From: Selaginella moellendorffii
Taxonomy: Eukaryota; Streptophyta; Lycopodiopsida; Selaginellales; Selaginellaceae
DNA length: 64,000 bases
Direction: 5' to 3'
Assembly: GCF_000143415.4 (NCBI RefSeq)
Contig: NW_003314282.1
Span: 949,374 to 1,013,373 of the forward strand
Shown here piece by piece: positions 46,951 through 58,639 of the stretch. The stretch's first letter is position 1. Each line of letters begins with the position of its first letter. Below the pieces are notes generated by a model. The model worked only from the letters and a program-made list of their open reading frames with translations. It was not told the DNA's origin and ran no database searches. A program made the translations under genes and the position numbers.

Positions 46951-48800
46951 TGTCAATTGATCCATTATGACCCATACTTGCTCCTTTTGTTTATGTATTC
47001 ATGAAAACAAATGATAAATTCCTCAAAAACACTACACTAATTACTTTGAGGAATAAGCAAAAGTTGCAAAAGTCCCTCCAACTTCTCCCATAACACCTTT
47101 ACCTGCTAACAAAGCTCACAAAATTTACAATACTTAAGGATATTAATTTTCATATTCCTCAAATAAAAATTGCAATTAATCAGCTCATATGTCTTTTTCC
47201 CCCCAAAATAACCAGCCTCCAAACAATTATACTAGTGGAATAAAATCTAATTAATTAACACATTCACATATGACAAATATGGTTGTTGTAAAAGAGAATC
47301 CCATTTACTAATAAGAAAAGTGCATTTGTCTATGCTTGCAAAAAGACTACCTCAGCATTTGAAGCTTGAGCACAATCAGTCAATTGCTCAAACTCTAAAT
47401 ATATAAGGATAGTGGGTAAAACTAACTTAAAGCATAATTCAACTTTTGTTTATGCGCTTGTCTTTGTTTTACATTTGGCTTAGGTTTAAGCCCAAACTAT
47501 ATACCATATTAGTTGGTGGAGTACCCATCTCTTCGCATTAAGTCACTTATATGTTGAAATTATGCAAAACTCTATTTGACTTTGTTTTGTGTATTAGTTT
47601 TAGTGTTGGGATACTACAAGCTTTAGAATTGTTCCTATGTTACTCCATACTTCTGTCCTTTCGCTCATTGGATTGAATACTTATGAATCATTTTATATTC
47701 ATTCCTTGACTGTATACTTAGAAGTTTGGTTATGTTTCTTCATTCAATGATCCAAGACCCTAAACTCGGGTTCCACTCTACTGCCCTTAGTCCACATATT
47801 TAATGGTTAAGGTTTTGCTCTATAGTTTTGCTCTATGGTTATCTTATAGTAAAACATCATAAAGTAAAGGGTGAAGACCATATGTACTACAAAAACTCTT
47901 CTAAACTCTTTATAGTTTAGGAATGATGAAAATGTTACTTTATGCTCTCATTGTGAGAGCCACTAATAAAGTAGGATTTATTTTGATCAAGATCTTTCAT
48001 TATAACATTGTTAATCAAGTAAATTTCTCAATATAGTCCCCAAGTGTTATATTCTCTTGCTGAAAATATCAAAATTCCATTCAATCATACTCTATGTGAT
48101 AATGAGGGATAAAATGTAGACATAAAACAGCCTTAAACTCATCTATGGGGTTCCTTGTCTATAACATGAGACTCCTCAAGTTAATTTCATCATCAAAAAT
48201 TCACATTATATAAAACCATAAGAATAGCCATTAAAAGTTTTATATCTAGAGTTTTTTAATAGCCAAGAACTTTTTCACATTAGTTGGCTAAGCTAGACAC
48301 TCATCCACACTGCCATCATTGGAAAAAAGTTGGAATTTTGAGTTAGTCTACATAATTGTAATACTACCACTGTCAACCTCAAATGCCTCAATATACCTAT
48401 GCATAATAGCCATTAGGCCATGCATCTCCTCTTGCATCTCTTGTTGATTTTTGCTAAAAGCTTATATCTCATAAACAAGGATAGTTTAAACCTTCATAAC
48501 TCCATCAACACCAATAGTAGGATTCTAGCATTCATCTTAGTTACCCATCACAAAAAACTACTCTAATACCAATGTTATGACTTAGTGCTAAATAACACAA
48601 CAAAGAAGTCTAGCATCACTTAGATTATATTATGCCTCCTCTTTAAGTTCCTCACTACCCAACCATCCTTAAACTACCACAAAATCTTTCACTTGATTAT
48701 AAGTTGTCAAGGTAAATGAAGTTTCTTACTTGCTTTAAGATACCCTTGAGCCTATTTTTGACTCACATTGACCATATGGTCAAAATTGGCATCTAATAAA
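46950..48800. other. AT-rich gene desert, nothing recognised
   Basis: No open frame, RNA gene or clear repeat unit seen. Confidence 0.45.
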
Positions 48801-49330
48801 GTCCCACTTTAGACATCTAAAAGTACCACTGACGTACCAAGCCTCTTATATTAAGGCCATGCACTATCTTATTGATAGTTTAAAACCACCCATATATCTC
48901 TCAAAAATTATTCCATAAGTGGGACAATTCCTTAGCATCCATAAAATATAATGGAACATAAACCTTTAATATCCTTTTTTTGATTTCCACTAAATCCTAG
49001 TGAATGGGCCTTTGGGCATTAACTCAGTGGTAGTCTTAATGAACACTACCATGATGGCAGAACTAACATTTGAGACTTCCTCACCACATAATTACATCAT
49101 TAGTTAATAATCAAAAAGACTATTTTTTTTCCTTTCCATGGTCAAGGATTTTAAATGATATTTCAAAAGTCCACAGCCTAGTACAAACCTCATAAATACT
49201 CTTCCCACCTTTAGCCACCAGGGTGCCTCAATCATGTGGCTAGAGTGAAATTTTAAAGGGCCATACCAGGTAATGCTATCCATACTTGGATTGGAAGCAT
49301 CAATCATAATGTGTTAAAATCAACCCTTAA
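48800..49330. repeat. Dispersed repeat, copy B
   Basis: Diverged match to 28700-29420 in the same orientation. It ends where the F-box pseudogene at 49365 begins. Confidence 0.5.
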
Positions 49331-49364
49331 ATACTTCACCAAGTTCATCAGCAATAGGGTATGG

Positions 49365-50760
49365 CATCGTCCAAACACATGGCAATGGGTGACACCACCA
49401 CACCATGCTCTGCATACCCACACATTAGATGGAACTGTAGCCAGGCTTGCTCCTTATTCAGTCCTCGCAGCTCGGCCACCTTATGCTTCTTCCCGCTCAC
49501 TGTGTAGACGCGCGTTGACTAGGTAGCCCAACGTTGACCACGAGGCGCTGGTGCACGCACACAGCTCTGTGCTCTCGTTGGAACGTGGTGGATTTCAGTG
49601 TAGGGCACCTCAGAGTCAAGCTTGGGCTTCATGCAGGGCCAGACAATGCCGCCACGCGGCCATCACTGTCCCAGCACAGCACCTGCTTGTCGAGGAAGAG
49701 GCATCGATGTGGACATGCAGTGGTGCCTGCCTGCTGCTCCATCCCTCGAGGCTCAAGGTTTAAAGCACAGAAAGCAGTCCAACTTTGTAATTGATATACA
49801 ATATAGATATGATCCTTGAGAAACAAAATGTACCTTGATGGTGAGGTAAGCAATGTAAAGCGCCTCAAGGCCAGGCTCCAAGAGCTGTGCTATGTTGACG
49901 GATCTGGGCTCGAAGTCGCCCGAGTCCATACACAGGTCGGCTTGATGCCACTAATGCTAGACCTCCTGACAAACGGCTTGATAATTTGCTCGACATGGAC
50001 ACTGCCTTGGAAAGTATTGGTGAGCATGAGCCCGAGCTTGGACATGACCAGGCTCTGAAACTTTTTGCACTTGCCCATGCAGCACCCATTCCACATTGCA
50101 CGAAGATGGCCAGAGCTCAATGCAAGGTACCACGTTGACAAACATCCACCGAAGCTTGGGCATGTCGAGCACGAGAGAAAAGTTGGCTCCTGTTGGGGCC
50201 CCTGTGGGCACGAATCACCAGGCAGTCGAGGCTGTGACTCTTGAGCAAATGCGTCCCGGGCGACTCCACCAGCAGCTGGGTCAGCCAGAAGTATACGAGC
50301 GAGGGGCACAACTTGAGGAGCTGCTTCGTCATGGCCACGTCTGCGTATGAAGCAGTAGATGAGCGCGGGAAGAATTGGAGCTGCTGCCTTGGTCGTGAGA
50401 GGACCGCCAAGCTCGACACCATCGTTGATATGGAGGCACCGTAGCTGCTGGACCAGAAGCCATCCACACTGACGCTGATGGTAAGGGAGTGAATGGTTTT
50501 TCCAATCGCCAGTAGCCAGTCAAGAGTAGCTGCTTTGAGGAACCTGTCAAAGACAGGGAGCGGAGATTGCTGCTGCTGCTTGCCAAAGGAGACCCCATTG
50601 CTCATGCTCACCGGACGATTCCAACCTGAAATGCATGACGAGCCTTGCCAGCTGTGCCCACCTCTTGCCCACCAGCATGAGGGGACGAGCAGGGACAGGA
50701 TCCGGATGAGAAAATCGTCGGGAAGATCGTCCATGGAGCTCAGATTGTTGCTCACTGCTG
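49365..50760 (-). pseudogene. F-box/LRR pseudogene
   Basis: The minus strand reads the F-box (SSMDDLPDDFLIRILSLLVPS) from about 50740, then after a shift [63 protein letters not shown] and FRGSVHVEQI-like pieces. An intron follows near 49765-49835, then a shortened exon 2 (about 49500-49760) that lacks most of the central part. The start of the protein before the F-box is replaced by unrelated sequence. Many frameshifts; dead. Confidence 0.82.
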
Positions 50761-51050
50761 ATTGATATTGTGGCAGTCCAAAAAAACGTTGTGTGTCATA
50801 TTTCAAATTACTGCAAAATTTGCCTATCAAACTCTACTGTTGGCTCCAAGACTCCATGTTGCCATGGAGCTGTCCTCAATCGACAAGAGCTCCTCCGAAA
50901 ACACATTGTCTGAAAGTATTTGCCATTCATGCTTCCAGATTCATAGAATATATGGCTCATCAAACTGCTTCTCCATGAAGACAGATCAAACTCCAGAAAC
51001 TCATCATCAATGAGGGTGAGGATACTAATAGTGGTGGCGGGCTCCTCCGG
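50761..51050. repeat. Block P, copy 2
   Basis: Shortened match to 35306-35875 in the same position relative to an F-box pseudogene start. No intact frame. Confidence 0.5.
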
Positions 51051-51059
51051 CCCTAAACC

Positions 51060-52350
51060 CTCATCTGCCAGCTTTTGATCATCACAACCTTGGCCCTACT
51101 GCGTCAATGTGTGTCTTGACAATGGGCATTTGAGGTGGCAAAATCTTGGGAGATCAAGGCCAATTGTGTTTGTATTGAGGATGTAACTCTTGACCATAAC
51201 ACGAATCAAGTATTGTACCCGTAGCTCCCAAATTTTCTTAGTGATTCCATAGATGTGGCTCTTTCTTAATGTAGTATGATATAATTATAATAATTTATTT
51301 GAATTATATCTAACATTATCCCCAGTAAGTTCTCTTCCTTTAGAAAAAGACAGCAGGGAAGAGAAAAATCCCCATAGAGCCGATGCTGAGAAAAGAAAGA
51401 AAATGTAAACTTTGATTGTAGACATTTTGCCAGCTTTGCTGTGTTACTGAATGTTGATAACTGCTTGACAAGAGGTGGCAAAGTCTTGAGATCAAGGCCA
51501 AAATTGGTGTTGAGATATAGCTCTTGCCTGTGTCAAGGATGTTACGTGCTGAAGTCTTGTAGCTGTAGTATAGCTCTAATAACTTTGTGATTCCATAGAT
51601 ATGCTTGTGGTGGCAACACTCTTCAGCAATGCATATTTTTGTTTTCCCAACTTTTTTATCTAAAGACAAAATAATTCACAAATTTATATATTTCACAAAA
51701 TTTTAAATACATATTTGAGTGCTGACTCACCACTTTTAATGACTTAGCAAAATTTTATTGGTTGAAAATTTTCCTACCAACCTAAAATGGCCAAACTTCA
51801 AACTTTCCGACTTGTTTTAATGTGTGCATCGATTGGTGCCTGATAATAGTTTTCATTTGAGGTGGCAAAGACTCAAGACCAAGGCCAATGTTTGTGTTTA
51901 CCATTCCAGGAAGTAACAGGATAAATCAAGTATTGTACCCATGAGTATGTGTCTGCTCCCATATTTTTCATGATTCCATAGCTTTCGGAAGCAACTCTTT
52001 CTTGTCTCAACGGATTTTTTCTTCCCCGGTGTCTTTTTCTAAACAAAGGAAAACTTAAAAGAAGAAACTGTGTAGAAATTAAATACCTTGATGATCGAAG
52101 ACATTTGGTCCTGTTGCGCTACCGAGTGCATCGATAGCTGCTTGACAATGATTTTCATTTGAGGTGACAAAGTTGATTCGGTGTTGAAGACATAGCATTT
52201 GTCTGTGTCAGGGAAGTTACTAGAGAAGTTTAGACTTTGTAGACATGAGTATGCATAACTTCTTCGTGATTCCATAGATGCGTTTGCGGTCGCAACACTT
52301 TCTTATCTCAGCATCGGAGATGTACTCTAGCAAAATTTTATTTCCCAGCT
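51060..52350. repeat. Block Q, copy 4 (several units)
   Basis: On the minus strand at least three units are visible: CHHKHIYGITKLLELYY near 51600, ISTPILALISRLCH near 51500, SLNFSSNFPDTDKCYVFNT near 52200 and LSPQMKIIVKQLSMHS near 52150. Stops and indels interrupt each. Family unknown. Confidence 0.5.
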
Positions 52351-52364
52351 GTTGTTTTCCACAA

Positions 52365-52480
52365 AATCGTGGAGCTCTTGCCGTCTACATGCCGTCGAGT
52401 GGATCAAGCAGAACAGGGGCGTGGGGACCATCCAGGGCCTGTCAAGCTCAAGAAGTTCACGTTCCCGCCACATTTTGAAG
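52365..52480 (+). pseudogene. Tiny F-box-family fragment
   Basis: Equivalent of VELSPSTC-VEW through QGL and a few following residues, like the fragments at 1 and 14920. A similar scrap lies at about 36520-36585. No longer part of a gene. Confidence 0.5.
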
Positions 52481-52546
52481 GTTACTTTCCTGCCCAGAGC
52501 TTCAGTGATGAGGAACATCCCGGTCGCGGCCGCCATGTAAGTTCGC

Positions 52547-52556
<10 letters not shown>

Positions 52557-52599
<43 letters not shown>
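52557..52599. repeat. (GA)n microsatellite beside DMC1 remnant
   Basis: About 21 GA units on the plus strand, (CT)n in the direction of the adjacent minus-strand DMC1 piece. Confidence 0.9.
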
Positions 52600-52600
<1 letters not shown>

Positions 52601-53001
52601 CATACCACCGAGAAGATCATCCAAAAGCTGGCTTCCAGTGTCACGGATTTTCGCTTTGAAGAGCCTCATTCCCAGTGAGATAGCCGACTTGCTGGAAAAT
52701 AGCAATAAGCGATCCAAGGCACTTACCACTATCTTTTCTGCCGTCTTGTCGACCTTTGGTTCGGACAATCCCGTTAAGCTCTGGCAGATAGAAGAAAATC
52801 CGATAAGGGAAAAAGAAAAGATCAATCGATTGGCACCTTCTTTGTTTGCAGTCCATTGCATGTATGACTTCCCGCGTCCTGGAGGCTTTTTCACATCCCC
52901 GGCATTGATTCCGGAAGAACAAGTTATCTCGAAGGCCGAGAGACCGATCTAAAGACTGACGCCTGTCAATCGTCTCAAAGGTCCTCCTCCTCATGCGAGG
53001 G
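52600..53001 (-). pseudogene. DMC1: DMC1 remnant, copy 3, N-terminal part (inverted)
   Basis: The minus strand reads TFETIDRRQSL near 52960, the [12 protein letters not shown] / TCNGL-QTKK equivalents near 52850-52910 (frame-shifted), a KVDK-like and SKALTTI-like donor region near 52740, an LTGNEAL piece near 52660 and DTGSQLLDDLLGG near 52610, followed by the (CT)n tract. It points away from the second half at 53003, so the gene has been broken by an inversion at about 53002. Confidence 0.75.
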
Positions 53002-53002
53002 C

Positions 53003-53375
53003 AACGATTCCGGACTGGCAAAACTCAGCTCGCGCAAGCCGAGCATCTGCCGTTGGGCTTATACGGAGTTAATGGTAAAAAGTGGACATCGACACCAAGA
53101 TGGCATTGTATGATCGTTTTCCTTTAATTTCTTTGCTGTGAATTCTAAACGATGCTTGCAGCCGTCCCGATGGAATCATTCCCATCGCGGAAAGGTTTGG
53201 ACTGGATCCAACAGCTGCTCTTGACAAACGTAAGTGTTTTAGCTATTGGTCTCGTGAGTAACTTTCGGTTTTCCAGATTGTGTACATGCTCGATCATACA
53301 CGCACGAACATCAATACAACCTTCTGATCGCCTTAGCGGCTAAAATGACTGAAAACCGATCAGGCTCTTGGTAAG
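53003..53375 (+). pseudogene. DMC1: DMC1 remnant, copy 3, C-terminal part
   Basis: The plus strand reads FRTGKTQLAQAEHLPLGL (Walker A region) at about 53005-53070, an intron, RPDGIIPIAERFGLDPTAALD at about 53165-53230, and YTHEHQYNLLIALAAKMTE at about 53295-53355. The sequence is closest to canonical DMC1 of the three remnants in this part. Only the inversion, intron decay and missing downstream exons make it dead. Confidence 0.82.
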
Positions 53376-53607
53376 AAATAATTATCTTCTATCCAGTTCT
53401 TACAAGGAAGTGCAGACTGTCGGGTGGTGTTCTCAATGCTTGCATGCAAGGCTTTAGTTGATGGTACTAGCTCGCAAACAAAATCGAAGACAAACAGCTA
53501 CTCGTGCCTTGTTGATCTCTGTCGGGATATTGAGCAGCTAGTTATACGTTCGCGTTTCTCCTACGTGGCTTACTCATTTACACGAGAACAAGTAAATCAA
53601 TAAGGTC

Positions 53608-53825
53608 TCTTGGATGATCTTCCGGAGCTGCTCTTCTTGGTGGAGCGGATGAGGATCACCAAGACGCGCAACAATCTGTGCTCCATGGACGATCTTCCCG
53701 ATGACGTTCTCATCCGGATCCTGTCCCTGCTCAATTGTATTGGGGTAGCCTGGTGAGCAAGACATCTGGCAAGGCTAGTCACGCACTTCAGGTTTGGCAG
53801 CAGCAGCTGTCTTTGACGAGTTTAG
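53608..53825 (+). pseudogene. F-box domain fragment
   Basis: Reads LDDLPELLFLVERMRIT, NLCSMDDLPDDVLIRILSLL, then a frame change, a short QVWQQQ-like stretch, and stops being F-box at about 53825. The remainder of the gene is missing; about 160 unrelated bases lead to the shortened block X. Confidence 0.75.
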
Positions 53826-53984
53826 TACCATGGCAGGACGACGATTGAGAGATGTCGTCAAAGAAACTCTCATCGCTAAAGCGTGGCCAATTTGGTCCGA
53901 AAACTCGCGTCGTCATCGCTGGCCTCTCCAACGATTACTCTCAGTACGTGACCACTTTCGAGGAGTATCAAATCCAGCGAGATG

Positions 53985-54290
53985 AGGTTGGCGTCGCCTC
54001 CGGATCTTGCTGGCACTGAAGAGATGCACGGTAGAGATTACATTGTGGCCGGTTGGCGAACTCCAAGTCGTGAACTTTCAAGACTTCTGCGTCAAAAGCC
54101 GATCGATGTCCATAGGCTGACCATTAAACTGTCGATGGAGACAATATACGAAGGTGTGCGTCTCTGCAAGAAATAGGAAATCGTTGATATCTGGCAAGCT
54201 TACCTCAGGAAGATCGAGAGGGGATCACTTTGACTAAGCTGTTCGTCCTGGACATAAGCTCGATTACAATCAAACAGTGAGCACTTTTTA
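53985..54290 (+). pseudogene. Shortened block X/Y
   Basis: Remnant of the block in its usual place ahead of the LTPG gene (LAGTEEMHGRDYIVAGWRTP, then LTIKLSMET and the IDIWQAYLRKIE equivalents). Frame broken. Confidence 0.5.
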
Positions 54291-54403
54291 ACAGACCTTC
54301 GTACGCTTGGAACCTCGCTTGTGTTGCACCTGATGCTTTGCGACCCCAGGAATTCACGTCTTGTTTGTACTTAAAAAGGAACGACTGCAAGTGAAGGCGT
54401 TCC

Positions 54404-55079
54404 ATGGCTCTGACACTCGTCGCCATTCTATCCTTCGTTCTTGCTGCTGCAGTTGCTGGCTCACGAGCGTGTAACATCCAGCAAGTAACACTGATGTTGC
54501 AACCGTGTTCCCAATCTCCGCACGACTGGCCGACGCAGGCCTGCTGCGACAATCTCCAGGGAATTGCCGAATCTTGCACCTGCGAAGTGCTTCTCAACGC
54601 CACCAAGTCTTTTGTCCCGGTTGATCTGCCAGCAAAATGTGAGATGGAACAACTGCAAGTTCAATGCAAACAAGGTACGTACCTGTGGTTCAGTTTCTAG
54701 CGATCGAGAGCTCAACTCTCTCCTGGCCAGATACAGCACCAGCAGCATCAGCAGCAGTAACTCTTGTCCAAACCCATAGAGGTGAGAAACAAAAGCAGGG
54801 ACAGACTAGTTTCTCAAAACCTTGTTTTAACGCTGTGTGTCCTCAGAACATCACCGTCATCAGCAGTTGAGTTACTGTTATGATACGGACGACGATGTAC
54901 CACCACCTCCAGCACCACCTCGACTTATTGATCCTCGAGAGCGTCAATACGCAACAGCTGTGCAGCTGCCGCCGGGCACTACAATTGCTGCGGCTTCCTC
55001 CGGATCCCTGTGTCTTACAAACCATGTACCTCTTTTAGCAGCTGCTCTCGCTATACTCGCAATAAAGTGGTCGTCGTAA
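54404..55079 (+). CDS. GPI-anchored-type non-specific lipid-transfer protein (LTPG-like)
   Basis: Three exons, 54404-54674, 54731-54781 and 54847-55079, with introns of 56 and 65 bp; all junctions are GT-AG and in the same phase. Product 184 residues: signal peptide 1-20; eight-Cys domain with C23, C35, C47-C48, C58, C60, C79, C88 (spacing C-11-C-11-CC-9-C-1-C-18-C-8-C); a linker DTAPAASAAVTLVQTHRG; a Pro-rich part (DVPPPPAPP); and a hydrophobic end (LLAAALAILAIKW) typical of a GPI-attachment signal. LTPGs bind lipids at the cell surface and serve in cuticle or suberin formation. Reading past the first donor gives a 98-residue frame, but the C-terminal exons fit too well to ignore. A poly(A) signal AATAAA lies at 55215. 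Confidence 0.85.
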
Positions 55080-55648
55080 CAAGAGAGCTTCCGAATCTCA
55101 CTGTACCTGAAATTCTTCGTCTTCATTTTTCTTTCGGGGATGCTCTAGCTTTAACCACCGCTGCTTGATGCCGATCTTCCATCGCAAGTGATGCTCAGCC
55201 ATCCCCTTCGAGCCAATAAATCTCGAAAACTTTTGTAAACGCACGACACCTGACACAAGTACGAGCAAGATGTCAAGAACTAACAAACAAACAAATAAAT
55301 GAGACAACTTACCAGAACACCTTCACTCGAGAGGGACGGGGTCAAGCGTCACACAAAAGTCACCATGACTCAAGACTCAAGACTTTGAGAAATGTGCCTG
55401 GAAAAATACACAATAAAGTAAGAGAAATCTGCTTTATACAAGAAACAGCCCCTTGATTCATTTGAAACACACTCTCAAGTCGTGTCGCTGATCTTCCACC
55501 TCATAAGGAGCCGCGCTAGTAAATATAGATACACGATCCCGTGAGTAAGCACAAAGATCTCTCTCGACGCAAAACGCCCGTGGCAAAATACCTGGGACGT
55601 TCGCGAGCTCGCTGAAGAAGAAACTGAACAAGGATCCATCTGGCCTGC
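55080..55648. other. Convergent 3' regions of LTPG and PP2A B' genes
   Basis: The LTPG gene ends at 55079 and the phosphatase gene ends at 55649 from the other side. The LTPG poly(A) signal is probably AATAAA at 55215-55220. Nothing else recognised. Confidence 0.4.
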
Positions 55649-57385
55649 TCAGCTTCCAGCAACAGCTATCGCACCCAGCGGCAAACCAAGCGTGTTGGTC
55701 TTCGAACCACCCGTAGCCTCGACCCTAGACGCGGCAGCTGCTTCCAACCGCTTCCAGTTGTTCTCCCGTTTCTCTTCCAGGCCCTTCGACTTCTCCTCTT
55801 CCTCAAGATACTTGCGCTGACACTCGTCGAAAAGATCTTTGTCCATCTCCAGAAACATCTTCCGTACGTTGACAGTTAAGCCGTGCACGGTCTGGTTCCA
55901 GTGATTCCTGGTGTTTCTCTCCAATGCTGAGAACACGAGAGGCAGCACTGTTTGCCGGTTCTGAGTCACCAGGCTGATAATATGATCATTGTTCCACAAG
56001 AACAGAGCACGTTCCGCCACCTATAAAAACCAGCAAATCAGACCGCAAACCAAAAGAAACCAAGGGGAAACACCAAAATGTACCTGGAAATGCGAACTGT
56101 TGAGACAGCGACTGACTTGCCGAAACAACGGCAGCATACAGCGTTGGAACTCTGGTGCTTGAGTCGCCTCTAAAACCTCCTCCAACTCGGCAAGAAACAG
56201 CACCTCCTTCTGACTGTTAGTGATCGGCCAGTACTTGAGTAAGCCCCGGATCACCGTGTCCGCCAGCTTCATATCTTTCTCCACAAACTGAGTGATGCAG
56301 TATAAAAGCTGCTGGTGGTAGAGTGTCACACATTTCGGCTTGTGCAACGGAATCAGCGCCCTGACGAGAGACAACTTGTGCTCTTCCTTGAGTGGCAGCG
56401 CAAAGCCGTTGATTATGCTCCCCAAGATCTCAAGAAGCTCGGCAATGCCATTGTGCTTTTCCGTCTCAAAGATGAACCTGTAGAAAATGTTGTTGAAAGC
56501 CTTCCTGATGAATGGACGGTGGACCATGAACTTCCCGTAAATCCGGTGAAGGATGGTCTTCAAGTAATCTCTTTCGCGCGGGTCCTCCGAATCAAAGAGA
56601 TCCAGCAGCCTCAGTACGAATGCATGATCAATGTACCTCTTAGCCTGCTTTGCATCCGTGTCCGGCGACGCAACAAATCTCAGGAGGAGCTCGTACACGA
56701 GTGAGAGATGAGGCCATGCCGGATCCATGGTTGGCTCCTCTTCTTCCGGATCATGCCCTTCGGAGACAGAGCTAGAATGCGGCGAAGGTGGCAATGACCG
56801 GAACAAGTTCACCGAAACCATCTTCACGATCTCTTCGTACGCCACCTCGTTGAGCTTGATGTTCCCTGGAGAGCCTATAAAATCCACCGTCTCGACCAAA
56901 GCCTGCCGTTTCACCTCCTTCTCCTTGATGTTCTTCGAGGGATCCGTGAAGTCAGATAGAACACTGCAAAGCTTGAGTTTCCTCCCGAGCAGCGCCAGCT
57001 TCTCCGAGCTAGGCACGTCCTTGAACGAAGGTAAGTGCTCAAATCCGGAAGAGGAATTCGCAGGCGGCCCATCTACAGGTGACCCAGGAAGGTGTCTAAG
57101 ATCCTGTTTGCTGCCCATCACCATCCCCAGAGTGATCGAATTGGAGTTCATGACGTCATTGGGAGTACTCCATCGCGGCACAGCCACTGTTCCTTGTTGT
57201 GCTACATATCCCTGGCTTCTACCATTGCTGTGGAGTGGCGATGGATTGCTGGAGGGCTTGTTGTCCCCGCCGGAAGAGTTGTCGATCTTCGATGAAGAGC
57301 TCTTGACCGGAAAGAAGTTTCTCCATCTCTTTTTCATACCTGGCAAGAGATCGTACGCCTGTATCGAAGAAATGCCCCCTTGCAA
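55649..57385 (-). CDS. PP2A regulatory subunit B' (B56 family)
   Basis: Two coding exons, 56084-57385 and 55649-56020, separated by a 63 bp GT-AG intron (56021-56083); product 557 residues. The first about 115 residues are Ser-rich and variable (alternative start at Met17). The B56 HEAT-like domain follows from about residue 116 to 530, with [84 protein letters not shown] and [21 protein letters not shown]' subunits select substrates and location for protein phosphatase 2A, acting with the scaffold A and catalytic C subunits. Length and motifs are normal for plants. The gene is outside the duplicated cluster and single-copy here. Confidence 0.96.
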
Positions 57386-58110
57386 ACCCCGCTCTAGACT
57401 AGGCTAGACCCATTCGATGCCGCCAGATCGATTCATTCACAGCAGATTTGGGATCCAGCCCCAGCTTCTGGTGTATGAATCACGGCGGCGATCTGCAAGC
57501 TCTTGGACAAAACACCAAAATTTAGGAAGCTCGGGAGCTTGGCTAGCTAGAAGAACCTGGCATCAGCGCTGATCTGATCGCGACGATTCCAAAACCCCAA
57601 CCACAGCCATTTCGCTGCTCGATTTCGCCGAGGTCGCTGCGCCTTCTTCCGGGAGCTAGATTGGCGATGCCGCTTCGAGTCCCTGGCGGAGCGCTCGAAT
57701 CGCGATGCCCTAGCGCTATCTATCGCTTGCGCAGCCGGCAAAATACTTGCAGCGCTAGGCGCCTAGCTACAGCCCCAAAAGAAATAACGTTTTTACCCAA
57801 GAGGTTTTACGATAGAGAAAAAAACACGAGATATTCCCAAATATACCACACTCACACTTGCGTGGCGCCGTCACAACCGTTAGATGCGCGACAAAGAAAC
57901 ATTTAAAAAGAAAAACCATTTATCAGACCCCGCGTCAACGTGGCCCAATCCTGGCCGTCTGATCCCACAGTACAAATTTTTTCTTGCTACACGAGAGAAT
58001 CGAACCCCGCGCTGTTACATTGGAGAGAAAATGCTCTCTAGATGGAACAAAAAGCAAGCACACAGCCATGGCCGCCGCGACGAAAAGAGGGATTCAACCA
58101 GAGAAATTTC
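57386..58110. other. Upstream region of PP2A B' gene
   Basis: Presumed promoter and 5' leader of the phosphatase gene on the minus strand. Short frames on both strands are not convincing. No repeat from the F-box cluster is seen here. Confidence 0.4.
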
Positions 58111-58120
58111 TTTCCTTTCA

Positions 58121-58594
58121 TCAAATCGCTGCCGATGCCGCTGCTTCTGGGGCCGCGGATGATTCCGGGGCCGCTTCCTCTTCCTTCTCGCTCTGGGAAT
58201 CTCGCGAAGAATTCATCGTCACTTGGAACCCTAGCCACATGAGCGTGACCTCCTCTCGCGGCGCCGCCTGTGGCTGCTGTTGTTGATTATCCTCCTCGAA
58301 ATCATACGCTTCGGGCTCCTCCCCTTCCTCCTCTTCCTCCTCTTCATCCTGTTCTTCCTGTTCCTCCTCCTCCTCATCATCCCCCTCGTCCATCGCGTCG
58401 AATTCCTCCTCCAGAGGCGCGCGCTGCTGCTGCTGCTGTTGGAGGTGCTTGGCCTCGGCGGCGGCAATCGCTGCAGCGGCGGCTACCGCCAGAGAGGGAG
58501 GAAGCGGCAGGCCCATCGCGTTGCCGCAAAGAGAGGAGACCCTAAACGAGGAGGAGGGAATAAACGGAGGAATCTGGCTTTTAACTCCGCCCAA
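58121..58594 (-). CDS. Acidic low-complexity protein, unrecognised
   Basis: Open frame of 157 residues; an inner ATG at 58516 (start MGLPLPPS) would give 131 and is perhaps better. It has an Ala-rich start, a run of six Gln, a long Glu/Asp-rich stretch (residues about 68-102) and another Gln run. A more ordinary segment follows, PREEVTLMWLGFQVTM, then an Ala/Glu-rich end. Acidic stretches with Gln runs occur in nuclear and chromatin proteins, but I cannot assign a family. GC-rich codons and the non-repetitive PREEVTLMWLGF part argue for a real gene. Its start is about 45 bases from the tRNA gene on the opposite strand. Confidence 0.55.
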   Translation of the reverse strand: MGGVKSQIPPFIPSSSFRVSSLCGNAMGLPLPPSLAVAAAAAIAAAEAKHLQQQQQQRAPLEEEFDAMDEGDDEEEEEQEEQDEEEEEEEGEEPEAYDFEEDNQQQQPQAAPREEVTLMWLGFQVTMNSSRDSQSEKEEEAAPESSAAPEAAASAAI

Positions 58595-58639
58595 TCATTT
58601 GTTGGAGGGAATTGTAACGTTGGCTCTGAGCGGGAGTCA

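Noticed and set aside
56315-57407. Plus-strand frames of 129 and 226 codons over the phosphatase gene
   Set aside because: Antisense shadows of the well-supported B56 coding sequence.
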